64,000 nucleotides of DNA from Bacillus sp. ISL-51 (GTDB taxonomy: Bacteria > Bacillota > Bacilli > Bacillales > Bacillaceae): assembly GCF_018613535.1 (NCBI RefSeq), contig NZ_JAGGQB010000015.1:1-64000 (forward strand), written 5' to 3'. Shown in pieces: positions 56,159 through 64,000 of this stretch (positions within the stretch are counted from its first letter, which is position 1; each line of letters starts with the position of its first letter). Both the position numbers and the translations under genes were made by a program. The notes beneath the pieces were generated by a model, which saw nothing but the letters and a program-made list of their open reading frames with translations, was not told where the DNA came from and ran no database searches.

Positions 56159-57197
56159 TCGACTTTCTCATCTGGCTGTTCCGCTGATTGCGATCATTCT
56201 TGGTTTAGCGGCGGGAGCCGTCATCATGCTCGCCAGCGGCTACAATGTCATCAGCGGATATTCGGCTCTCTGGAACGGCATCTTCGGTGAAGTGTATTAC
56301 ATAGGGGAAACGGTACGGCAGATTACACCTTATATTTTGTCCGGTTTGGCGGTGGCGTTCGCCTTTCGGACGGGTCTGTTCAATATCGGTGTTGAAGGAC
56401 AGCTGCTTGTCGGCTGGACCGCCGCCGTTTGGGTCGGCACTTCCTTTGACGCCCCGGCTTATGTCCACCTTCCGCTTGCTTTATTAGCAGCAGCCGCTGC
56501 GGGCGGGCTTTGGGGATTGATTCCCGGATTTTTAAAAGCCCGGTTTTTTGTCCATGAAGTGATTGTCACCATCATGATGAATTATATCGCTCTTCATTTA
56601 ACCAATTATCTCATCTCTGATGTCATGACGGACCACCGGGACAAAACGGCCAAAATCCATGAAAGCGCCTCTCTCCGCTCGCCATTTTTAGAGCAGCTGA
56701 CAGATTACTCCCGCCTTCACTGGGGCATTCTGATCGCTCTTTTTATGGCTGTCGTCATGTGGTTTATCATTCATAAGACAAGAAGCGGATTTGAATTCCG
56801 CGCAGTCGGCTTTAACCAGCATGCCGCACAGTACGCCGGAATGAGCGTCAGAAAAAATATGATGTACTCCATGCTGATTTCAGGCGCTTTCGCCGGACTT
56901 GCCGGTGCGATGGAAGGACTCGGCACCTTTCAATACGCGGCGGTTAAGGGCGCCTTTACCGGCGTCGGCTTCGACGGAATCGCGGTCGCCCTTCTCGGCG
57001 GCAATACAGCCATCGGCGCAGTGCTAGCGGCTTGTCTGCTTGGCGGCCTTAAAGTCGGCGCGTTAAATATGCCGATTGAATCAGGCGTGCCTTCAGAAGT
57101 CGTTGATATCGTGATTGCCATTATTATTTTATTTGTAGCATCAAGCTATGCCATCCGTCTCGTGCTTGATAAATTGAAGAAAAAGGGGGCGAAATAA
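56151..57197 (+). CDS. nupP: Nucleoside ABC importer permease NupP
   Basis: 348-residue inner-membrane permease (YufP, BPD_transp_2 family) with about nine membrane segments and the conserved RTGLFNIGVEGQLL segment near 71-84. It overlaps nupO and is followed at once by nupQ (no gap), so the three are translated together. It forms half of the channel. Confidence 0.92.
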   Translation: MINRLSHLAVPLIAIILGLAAGAVIMLASGYNVISGYSALWNGIFGEVYYIGETVRQITPYILSGLAVAFAFRTGLFNIGVEGQLLVGWTAAVWVGTSFDAPAYVHLPLALLAAAAAGGLWGLIPGFLKARFFVHEVIVTIMMNYIALHLTNYLISDVMTDHRDKTAKIHESASLRSPFLEQLTDYSRLHWGILIALFMAVVMWFIIHKTRSGFEFRAVGFNQHAAQYAGMSVRKNMMYSMLISGAFAGLAGAMEGLGTFQYAAVKGAFTGVGFDGIAVALLGGNTAIGAVLAACLLGGLKVGALNMPIESGVPSEVVDIVIAIIILFVASSYAIRLVLDKLKKKGAK

Positions 57198-58157
57198 GTG
57201 GACTTTCTGCAGATCTTATCCATAATTGTCCCGGCAACACTCGTATACGCTGCCCCGCTTATTTTAACCGCTCTCGGCGGCGTGTTTTCTGAAAGATCGG
57301 GCGTTGTCAACATCGGCTTGGAAGGACTTATGATTATCGGCGCCTTTACAAGTGTCCTGTTTAACTTATTTCTCGGACATCAGCTCGGGTCCGCGACACC
57401 GTGGCTCGCCTTAATTGCAGCGATGATTGCGGGCGGTCTGTTCTCGCTGATTCACGCGGCCGCTGCCGTTTCCTTCCGTGCTGATCAGACTGTAACCGGT
57501 GTGGCCATTAATATGCTTGCATTAGGCGCAACGCTGTTTATCGTCAAGCTCATATACGGAAAAGCGCAGACTGATAAAATACCCGAGCCCTTTTATAAAA
57601 CAAATATTCCCGGTTTGAGTGACATTCCGGTGTTGGGAAAGATTTTCTTTTCTGATGTGTATTACACGTCAATCTTAGCTATCGTTCTGGCCTTTATTTC
57701 TTGGTTCATTTTATTCAAAACGCCGTTCGGGCTTCGCATCCGTTCGGTCGGGGAACACCCGATGGCAGCTGACACGATGGGTGTAAACGTGTTTAAAATG
57801 CGCTATATCGGCGTCATGATCAGCGGACTGTTCGGCGGTCTCGGCGGCGGTGTATATGCTTCCACCATTGCGCTCGATTTCACTCATTCCACCATTTCCG
57901 GCCAAGGCTTTATCGCGCTTGCCGCGCTTGTCTTCGGCAAATGGCATCCGATCGGCGCGCTTGGGGCGGCGCTGTTTTTCGGATTTGCGCAAAGCCTAAG
58001 CATCATCGGTTCGCTTTTGCCCCTTTTCAAAGACATACCGAATGTGTATATGCTGATGGCTCCTTATATCTTAACCATTCTCGCGCTCGCCGGATTTATC
58101 GGCCGCGCGGATGCGCCTAAAGCAAACGGCATCCCTTACATTAAGGGGAAACGCTGA
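57198..58157 (+). CDS. nupQ: Nucleoside ABC importer permease NupQ
   Basis: 319-residue permease (YufQ) of the same family with the matching RSGVVNIGLEGLMI segment near 33-46. It starts at GTG right after the nupP stop. It supplies the other half of the channel and ends the operon at a strong terminator. Confidence 0.92.
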   Translation: MDFLQILSIIVPATLVYAAPLILTALGGVFSERSGVVNIGLEGLMIIGAFTSVLFNLFLGHQLGSATPWLALIAAMIAGGLFSLIHAAAAVSFRADQTVTGVAINMLALGATLFIVKLIYGKAQTDKIPEPFYKTNIPGLSDIPVLGKIFFSDVYYTSILAIVLAFISWFILFKTPFGLRIRSVGEHPMAADTMGVNVFKMRYIGVMISGLFGGLGGGVYASTIALDFTHSTISGQGFIALAALVFGKWHPIGALGAALFFGFAQSLSIIGSLLPLFKDIPNVYMLMAPYILTILALAGFIGRADAPKANGIPYIKGKR

Positions 58158-58167
58158 AAAGGCATCA

Positions 58168-58204
58168 GAAAAGAGTTCCGCGCCCCCTGCGCCGGAACTC
58201 TTTT
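58168..58204. terminator. nupQ terminator, bidirectional
   Basis: AAAGAGTTCCGGCGC-type stem (AAAAGAGTTCCG with CGGAACTCTTTTT), with A and T runs on both sides; it also overlaps the end of the small minus-strand gene. Confidence 0.9.
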
Positions 58205-58422
58205 TATCTTTTGACGATCCTCATATATTCCCGCGGCTGAAATGGCTCCCTCAACGATTCGGCTGCGCTTAATCTGTCATGCGCGTATTCCGAATCGAGA
58301 AAAAACCCCTCCCAGTCATCGGCTCCCATTTGATGCCGTCCTTTGTGCAATCCGTCCGCTATGAATGTTCCTGCGATGATGGAACAAAATAAGCCTGTAC
58401 ATACCGCAGCTTTTCTTTTCAT
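58204..58422 (-). CDS. yufS: Small YufS-like protein
   Basis: 72-residue protein with a short hydrophobic N-terminal segment (about 5-22) and a hydrophilic rest. The ATG has AAGGAGCTGATCAG upstream, so it is a real gene. Size, strand and position between the nup and mrp operons fit B. subtilis YufS, of unknown function; the sequence match is from memory and only partial. Confidence 0.6.
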   Translation of the reverse strand: MKRKAAVCTGLFCSIIAGTFIADGLHKGRHQMGADDWEGFFLDSEYAHDRLSAAESLREPFQPREYMRIVKR

Positions 58423-58665
58423 CTGATCAGCTCCTTATCTTCAGCTTGATCTGAAAGATAAATGGATATACAAAATCAAAAATGTTTGATAAATTTATTT
58501 TAAGTTCAAAAGACCACAAAATATAGAAGGGAATACTTTATGCCGTAGCAGGGTAAAAAAAAGTGCGATATAATTTGTACTGGGTCCTATGACCTTGAAT
58601 TTATTTTTATTCAATCTTACATAAAGCAGTTGCTTGATGAAAAAACAAGCAAAGGAGGTCTTCTG

Positions 58666-61068
58666 TTGCAGCTGTTACATTTAGCGATTTTGGCGCCTTT
58701 TTTATTTGCATGTATTGTTCCCTTTCTCTGGAAATGGGTAAAAAACATTCATACGGGCTGGTTTGTGCTGATTTTGCCCGTCTTGCTGTTCATTTACTTT
58801 ATCAGCATGCTCCGTATGACGATGGCGGGAGAAACGGTCCGGTCCGTGGCTGAATGGATCCCTTCATTCGGCATTAACTTTACCGTTTATATTGACGGTC
58901 TCGGGCTGTTATTCGCTTTATTGATTACGGGTATCGGCTCTTTGGTTACGCTGTACAGCATTTATTATTTATCTAAAGACAAGGAAAAGCTCGGCCCCTT
59001 TTATGTTTACTTGCTGATGTTTATGGGCGCGATGCTCGGCGTTGTGCTCATTGATAACGTCATTGTGCTTTATATGTTCTGGGAACTGACAAGCCTGTCA
59101 TCTTTCTTATTAATCGGGTATTGGTATAAACGGGAGAAATCACGATACGGCGCTGTGAAATCGCTTTTGATCACCGTAGGCGGGGGGCTTTGCATGCTCG
59201 GAGGCTTTATCCTCCTGTACCTTATCACGGACTCATTCAGTATCAGGGAAATGGTCAATCAGGTGCATCTAATCGCCGGCCATCCGTTCTTTATCCCGGC
59301 GATGATTCTCCTGTTATTAGGGGCATTTACGAAGTCGGCGCAGTTTCCGTTTTACATTTGGCTGCCTGACGCGATGGAGGCGCCAACTCCTGTCAGCGCC
59401 TATCTTCATTCCGCCACAATGGTGAAGGCCGGCATTTATCTCATTGCCAGGTTCAGTCCGATTTTTGCATTTTCACCCGTGTGGTTTTGGACGGTTGCTT
59501 CCGTGGGCCTTATCACGATGGTATGGTCATCATTCCAGGCAGTCAGACAAACTGATTTAAAATCGATTTTAGCTTTTTCCACAGTCAGCCAGCTCGGAAT
59601 GATTGTATCCATGCTCGGAGCCGGAGCCGCCGCTCTCCATTACCAGCATTCGGAATATTTTACTGCGGCTGTGATGGCGGCTGTGTTTCACTTAATTAAC
59701 CATGCCACTTTTAAAGGAAGTTTATTTATGGCGGTCGGTATTATTGATCATGAGACAGGAACGAGAGATATCCGCAGGCTTGGCGGGCTGATGGCGGTCA
59801 TGCCGATTACGTTCACCGTCTCCCTGATCGGCACGTTTTCCATGGCTGGCCTTCCTCCTTTTAACGGCTTTTTGAGTAAGGAAATGTTCTTTACAAGTAT
59901 GCTGCGGATTGCCCATGCAGATATTTTTCACCTTGATACGTGGGGAGTGCTGTTCCCCGTCCTTGCGTGGGTCGGCAGCGTGTTTACTTTCATCTACAGC
60001 ATGAAGCTGTTCTTCAGGACATTCAGAGGAACCGCGAAGCCTGATCAGCTCGAAAAGGCGCCGCACGAAGCTCCTCTCGGCATGCTGATTTCACCTGTCA
60101 TCCTTGCCGCTTGTGCGGTCAGCCTGTTTTTCGTACCGAACGTTTTGTCCTACAGCCTGATTGAACCGGCGATGAATTCCATTTACCCGGCTCTGTTAAC
60201 CGGCGGGAACACATTCCATGTCCACATTTCGCAGTGGCACGGGGTGACGGCAGAGGTGCTGATGACACTCGGCATTATCATTGCCGGCACGATCGGCTAT
60301 GTGACGTTATCTAAATGGGAACGCATTTATCAGCTGTTTCCAAAAAAACTGACGCTGAACCGCCTTTACGACAGCATAACGGGCAGCATGGAAAAAAGGT
60401 CTTATCAGCTGACGTCATCTTATATGACCGGTTTTTTAAGAGATTATCTGCTGTATATCTTTGCCGCTTTTATTATACTCATCGGATCAGCGCTTGCGCT
60501 GAAAGGCGGATTTTCATTTACAACGAAAGACATGGCGGAGATCGGTCCGTATGAAGTCGTCTTATCACTCGTCATGGTGAGCGCGACTGCGGCAACCGTC
60601 TTCGCCAAGTCACGGCTGACGGCGATTATCTCACTCGGTGTCGTCGGCTATACGCTGGCACTGTTTTTCGTCATCTTCAGAGCGCCCGATCTGGCGCTGA
60701 CGCAGCTTGTCATTGAGACGATATCCGTCGCTCTGTTTCTTCTTTGTTTCTATCACCTGCCGAAGATGAAGCGGAAAAAGAAGACAAGAACATTCCGAAT
60801 GACGAATTTCGTGATTTCGCTCGGTGTGGGCATTATTGTTACACTGCTCGGAATCGCGTCTTCAAGCGAAAAAACAAAGGACAGCATCGCTTCCTTTTTT
60901 ACCGCGTACAGCCACAAGCTGAGCGGAGGCAATAACATTGTCAATGTCATCCTGGTGGATTTCAGGGGCTTTGATACGATGTTTGAAATTACGGTGCTGA
61001 CGATTGCCGCTCTCGGGATTTACAGTATGATCAGAACGAAAGTTAAAGAGGAGGGAGAAGAGCGTTGA
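58666..61068 (+). CDS. mrpA: Mrp Na+/H+ antiporter subunit A
   Basis: 800-residue largest subunit (MrpA/ShaA) of the multi-subunit Na+/H+ antiporter, related to complex I NuoL at its N-terminus (conserved Glu in MFWELTSL near 130 and Lys in GAFTKSAQFPFYIWLPDAM) and with an MrpB-like C-terminal part. About 20 membrane segments. TTG 58666 lies seven bases after AAAGGAGG; the frame is open twelve codons further without a site. A TATAAT box at 58569-58574 may be its promoter. First gene of mrpABCDEF(G), needed for Na+ resistance, pH balance and sporulation in B. subtilis. Confidence 0.95.
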   Translation: MQLLHLAILAPFLFACIVPFLWKWVKNIHTGWFVLILPVLLFIYFISMLRMTMAGETVRSVAEWIPSFGINFTVYIDGLGLLFALLITGIGSLVTLYSIYYLSKDKEKLGPFYVYLLMFMGAMLGVVLIDNVIVLYMFWELTSLSSFLLIGYWYKREKSRYGAVKSLLITVGGGLCMLGGFILLYLITDSFSIREMVNQVHLIAGHPFFIPAMILLLLGAFTKSAQFPFYIWLPDAMEAPTPVSAYLHSATMVKAGIYLIARFSPIFAFSPVWFWTVASVGLITMVWSSFQAVRQTDLKSILAFSTVSQLGMIVSMLGAGAAALHYQHSEYFTAAVMAAVFHLINHATFKGSLFMAVGIIDHETGTRDIRRLGGLMAVMPITFTVSLIGTFSMAGLPPFNGFLSKEMFFTSMLRIAHADIFHLDTWGVLFPVLAWVGSVFTFIYSMKLFFRTFRGTAKPDQLEKAPHEAPLGMLISPVILAACAVSLFFVPNVLSYSLIEPAMNSIYPALLTGGNTFHVHISQWHGVTAEVLMTLGIIIAGTIGYVTLSKWERIYQLFPKKLTLNRLYDSITGSMEKRSYQLTSSYMTGFLRDYLLYIFAAFIILIGSALALKGGFSFTTKDMAEIGPYEVVLSLVMVSATAATVFAKSRLTAIISLGVVGYTLALFFVIFRAPDLALTQLVIETISVALFLLCFYHLPKMKRKKKTRTFRMTNFVISLGVGIIVTLLGIASSSEKTKDSIASFFTAYSHKLSGGNNIVNVILVDFRGFDTMFEITVLTIAALGIYSMIRTKVKEEGEER

Positions 61069-61496
61069 GAGAGCATAAAACGAATGACATCATCATGCAG
61101 ACAGTAACCAAGCTGGTATCCTTTATCATTCTGCTTTTCTCTTTCTATTTATTTTTATCCGGGCATAACGCACCCGGCGGAGGATTTGTCGGCGGATTGA
61201 TTACGTCTTCTGCCATCGTGCTTTTGCTTTTAGCTTTTGATTTAAAGACGGTTCAATCCATTTTACCTGTTAATTTTATATATGTAGCGGGCGCGGGTCT
61301 CTTGATCGCGATTGCAACAGGAGCCGGATCGTTCCTTTTCGGAGCGCCCTTTCTGAGCCATACATTCGGCCACTTTCAGCTCCCCCTGCTTGGAAAAACG
61401 GAGCTGGCGACGGCCACTTTGTTTGATTTAGGCGTGTATCTCGTTGTCGTCGGCGTTACGATGACCATTATTCAAACGATTGGAGAGGAAGAATAA
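61065..61496 (+). CDS. mrpB: Mrp Na+/H+ antiporter subunit B
   Basis: 143-residue membrane subunit MrpB with four membrane segments and the conserved GHNAPGGGFVGGLI segment near 29-42. The start is TTG 61065, overlapping the mrpA stop by four bases; the ribosome site GGGAG is inside mrpA. Confidence 0.94.
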   Translation: MREHKTNDIIMQTVTKLVSFIILLFSFYLFLSGHNAPGGGFVGGLITSSAIVLLLLAFDLKTVQSILPVNFIYVAGAGLLIAIATGAGSFLFGAPFLSHTFGHFQLPLLGKTELATATLFDLGVYLVVVGVTMTIIQTIGEEE

Positions 61497-61837
61497 TGGA
61501 AATCTTAATGTCTGTCATCGCAGGTATTTTGTTTATGGCGGCAACCTATTTGCTGCTTTCTAAAAGTCTTTTGCGCGTCATTATCGGAACCGCTCTTTTA
61601 AGCCACGGCGTGCATTTGCTGCTTTTGACGATGGGCGGCCTGAAAAAAGGCGCCCCTCCTATTTTAGGCGGGAAAAGCACGTCTTTTGTCGATCCGCTGC
61701 CGCAAGCTCTGATACTGACGGCGATCGTCATTTCATTCGGCGTCACTTCCTTCCTGCTCGTAATGGCGTTTCGCGCCTACCAGGAATTGAAGTCGGATGA
61801 TATGGATCAAATGAGGGGAAATGATCAACATGAATAA
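61496..61837 (+). CDS. mrpC: Mrp Na+/H+ antiporter subunit C
   Basis: 113-residue MrpC, related to complex I NuoK, with three membrane segments and LLSHGVHLLLL near 34-44. ATG 61496 shares one base with the mrpB stop (TAATG). It overlaps mrpD by eight bases. Confidence 0.94.
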   Translation: MEILMSVIAGILFMAATYLLLSKSLLRVIIGTALLSHGVHLLLLTMGGLKKGAPPILGGKSTSFVDPLPQALILTAIVISFGVTSFLLVMAFRAYQELKSDDMDQMRGNDQHE

Positions 61838-63311
61838 TTTTGTGGTACTGCCTATCCTGCTGCCGCTTCTGGCCGCAGTTCTCTTAATATTTATGAACAG
61901 GAACGTCATGCTGATGCGGATATTCAGCACCGCCGTCTCTGCTGCTTCCATCGTGATCAGCGCACTCCTCGTTCAAACCGTCTTTACAGGCGGGGTTCAG
62001 ACCTTGACGCTTGGCGGCTGGAAAGCGCCGTACGGCATTGTGCTGGCTGCAGACCAGCTGGCAAGCCTGCTAGTTCTGACAACCGCTGTCATCGGATTGC
62101 TCGTTATCCTCTATTCCTTCCGCTCCATCGGGGAAAAACGGGAGCGCGCATTCTATTATTCAGCCGTGCAATTTCTTCTCGCCGGCGTGAGCGGTGCGTT
62201 TTTAACGGGTGATTTGTTTAATATGTACGTCTTTTTTGAGCTTTTGCTTATCGCGTCCTACATGCTGATCGTTCTGGGCGGGGCGAAGATTCAATTAAGA
62301 GAATCATTGAAATATATTGTGTTTAACATTGTGTCATCCGCGTTTTTTGTCATCGGCGTCGGTTACTTATATGCCGTGACGGGAACGCTGAATATGGCCG
62401 ACTTAAGCTTAAGAATAAGCGAGTCAGGCCAGACGGGGCTGATCACGGTCATCGGCGTGCTGTTTCTCGTCGTATTCGGTTTAAAGGGCGGGATCTTCCC
62501 TCTGTACTTCTGGATGCCGGGTTCTTATTACGCGCCGCCGACGGCGATTTCAGCCTTGTTCGGGTCTCTTTTGACGAAAGTCGGGCTGTATGCAATCTTA
62601 AGGGTATTTACGCTGATCTTTATTCACGATATAGGCTTTACCCATCAGCTGATGATGTGGCTTGCGATGCTGACGGTTTTATTCGGCGTGATCGGGTCCA
62701 TCGCCTATGCCGATGTCATGAAAATCGTCATCTACAATATTATTACAGCCGTCGGCGTCATCTTATTCGGAATCGCAATGAACACTCCCGCCTCCATTCA
62801 AGGAGCGATTTATTATCTGATTCACGATATGCTGATTAAAGGGGCTTTGTTTATGCTTGCAGGAACGCTCATCGCTTTGACGGGCACGGCCAGCCTGCAT
62901 AAAATGGGCGGTCTGATCACCCGCTACCCGGTTTTAGGCTGGATGTTTTTTATCTCCGGCATCTCTCTGGCCGGCATTCCGCCGTTCAGCGGATTTGTGG
63001 GCAAGCTAAAGATTGCAGAAGGCGGTTTTGACCGTGGGGAAATGCTGTTTTCCGTATTGATTCTGCTGTCAAGCCTGCTTGTTCTGTATTCAGTGCTGAA
63101 GATTTTTATTACGGCTTTTTGGGGGGAAGAAAAGGAAACACCTGCCGGGGGCAAACGTTCAGCAAAAGGGCTCCTTTATCCGGCAGCTGTTTTCCTCCTC
63201 CTGTCGCTTTTGTTCGGCCTCGGATCCGAATGGGTGTCACCGTATGTCAATCAGGCGGCTGAGACTCTGCTGAATCCGGAAAAATACATTGAAGCTGTTT
63301 TGAAGGAGTAG
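61830..63311 (+). CDS. mrpD: Mrp Na+/H+ antiporter subunit D
   Basis: 493-residue MrpD, related to NuoM/NuoN proton-pumping subunits, with about 14 membrane segments, the conserved Glu in MYVFFELLLIAS near 136 and Lys in FGLKGGIFPLYFWMP near 218. ATG 61830 is seven bases after AGGGGAA and gives the B. subtilis length. Confidence 0.94.
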   Translation: MNNFVVLPILLPLLAAVLLIFMNRNVMLMRIFSTAVSAASIVISALLVQTVFTGGVQTLTLGGWKAPYGIVLAADQLASLLVLTTAVIGLLVILYSFRSIGEKRERAFYYSAVQFLLAGVSGAFLTGDLFNMYVFFELLLIASYMLIVLGGAKIQLRESLKYIVFNIVSSAFFVIGVGYLYAVTGTLNMADLSLRISESGQTGLITVIGVLFLVVFGLKGGIFPLYFWMPGSYYAPPTAISALFGSLLTKVGLYAILRVFTLIFIHDIGFTHQLMMWLAMLTVLFGVIGSIAYADVMKIVIYNIITAVGVILFGIAMNTPASIQGAIYYLIHDMLIKGALFMLAGTLIALTGTASLHKMGGLITRYPVLGWMFFISGISLAGIPPFSGFVGKLKIAEGGFDRGEMLFSVLILLSSLLVLYSVLKIFITAFWGEEKETPAGGKRSAKGLLYPAAVFLLLSLLFGLGSEWVSPYVNQAAETLLNPEKYIEAVLKE

Positions 63312-63316
63312 ATGGC

Positions 63317-63793
63317 ATGGCTTTTCAACTATTATTAAATGTTCTTCTCGCTGTTTGCTGGATGTTTCTCACAAACAGCCTCAGTGCCGCAGGATTCATC
63401 ACGGGGTTTATTGCGGGATTGGCGGCGCTCTTTTTTTTCAGGCGTTTCTTCTCGCGCCCGTTTTATGTTTGGAAAATATGGAATATCATCAAACTGTTTT
63501 TTATCTTTATGAAGGAATTATATTTAGCCAATGTCAGTGTGCTGCAAACGATTATGTCGCCGAAACTGAATATACGTCCGGGAATCTTTGCGTTTAAGAC
63601 GGAGTTGACGGCGGACTGGGAGATTACCCTGCTCTCGCTGTTAATTACCTTAACGCCCGGGACGCTTGTCATGGACATTTCTGATGACCGGTCGATTCTT
63701 TATATACACGCAATGGACATTGACGATGCGGAAAAAGCGATTCATGACATCCGTGTCTCTTTTGAAAAAGCCATTCAGGAGGTGAGCCGCTGA
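63317..63793 (+). CDS. mrpE: Mrp Na+/H+ antiporter subunit E
   Basis: 158-residue MrpE with two or three N-terminal membrane segments and a soluble C-terminal part containing TLTPGTLVMDIS near 112-123. AAGGAG lies upstream of ATG 63317. Its stop overlaps the mrpF start by one base (TGATG). Confidence 0.94.
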   Translation: MAFQLLLNVLLAVCWMFLTNSLSAAGFITGFIAGLAALFFFRRFFSRPFYVWKIWNIIKLFFIFMKELYLANVSVLQTIMSPKLNIRPGIFAFKTELTADWEITLLSLLITLTPGTLVMDISDDRSILYIHAMDIDDAEKAIHDIRVSFEKAIQEVSR

Positions 63794-64000
63794 TGTTTAC
63801 GTTCATTCTTCAATTATCGCTCGGCATTATGGCGGTTTCGACCTTGCTGTATGTCATTCGTGTCATTAAAGGACCGACAGTACCGGATCGGGTCGTCGCT
63901 CTTGATGCGATCGGCATTAATCTGATTGCCATGACAGCGCTCGTGTCCATCTTATTGAAAACGACGGCTTTTTTGGACATTATCCTGCTGCTCGGCATTT
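63793..64000 (+). CDS. mrpF: Mrp Na+/H+ antiporter subunit F (partial)
   Basis: First 69 residues of MrpF, cut by the window end; the full protein has about 94. It begins MFTFILQLSLGIM and contains GPTVPDRVVALD near 27-38, the family signature. It overlaps the mrpE stop and should be followed by mrpG beyond the edge. Confidence 0.92.
   Translation, partial: MFTFILQLSLGIMAVSTLLYVIRVIKGPTVPDRVVALDAIGINLIAMTALVSILLKTTAFLDIILLLGI

Noticed and set aside
1..64000. CRISPR arrays, insertion sequences or a complete prophage
   Set aside because: No regular spaced repeats, no transposase and no phage structural genes were seen; only the integrase fragment.

Overview
The window is chromosomal DNA of a low-to-mid GC Gram-positive spore former. 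Gene content and order follow the Bacillus subtilis chromosome from thiT (yuaJ) to the mrp operon. Departures from strain 168 (no ktrB, yuaI or maeN at their usual positions, a short MstX, an inserted fosB-hmp block) point to another member of the B. subtilis complex, most likely the B. amyloliquefaciens/velezensis group. That species assignment is inference from recalled gene order, not from a search.

Layout. 1-150: tandem sigma-A promoters reading leftward out of the window, with the look of rRNA operon P1/P2. 220-1048: TPP riboswitch and thiamine uptake gene thiT. 1080-3227: sigma-W flotillin operon (yuaF-floT). 3303-4374: yuaE and yuaD, converging on a perfect shared terminator. 4444-7901: glycine betaine synthesis (gbsAB) and its divergent regulator gbsR. 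8093-8632: biofilm coat protein bslA. 8813-9481: ktrA without ktrB. 9516-10361: lytG. 10467-13061: accessory block with fosB, NO-detoxifying hmp, a broken integrase and tRNA-Ala. 13172-16968: uppP, yubA, yulF and a DJ-1/PfpI gene. 17033-25423: four tandem chemoreceptors, each behind a sigma-D-like promoter. 25564-29819: tgl, a small unknown gene, a nitronate monooxygenase gene, yugU and yugT.

30096-43724: yugS, yugP, mstX-yugO (K+ channel used in biofilm electrical signalling), yugN, yugM, pgi, two iron alcohol dehydrogenases (yugK, yugJ), yuzA, yugI, alaT-alaR, yugF, yugE and patB. 43837-46195: sporulation-kinase block kinB-kapB-kapD, in which kinB carries a one-base frameshift. 46367-50547: yuxJ, pbpD, yuxK, yufK. 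50722-53023: malate-sensing system malKR. 53425-58157: nucleoside ABC importer nupNOPQ behind a leader of about 300 nt that can fold. 58204-end: yufS-like gene and the Mrp Na+/H+ antiporter operon mrpA-F, with mrpF cut by the window edge.

Themes. Several loci serve osmotic and cation balance (gbsAB, ktrA, yugO, mrp), biofilm and surface properties (bslA, floT, mstX-yugO), motility (mcp/tlp) and entry into sporulation (kinB, kapB, kapD, tgl). The most notable points are: the kinB frameshift in a short A run; a yuxJ gene that seems to lack any standard start codon; a terminator-like hairpin between the yugS Shine-Dalgarno and its start codon; the folded nupN leader; a strong + strand terminator at 39519 with no matching gene; the orphan ktrA; and malKR with no adjacent maeN.
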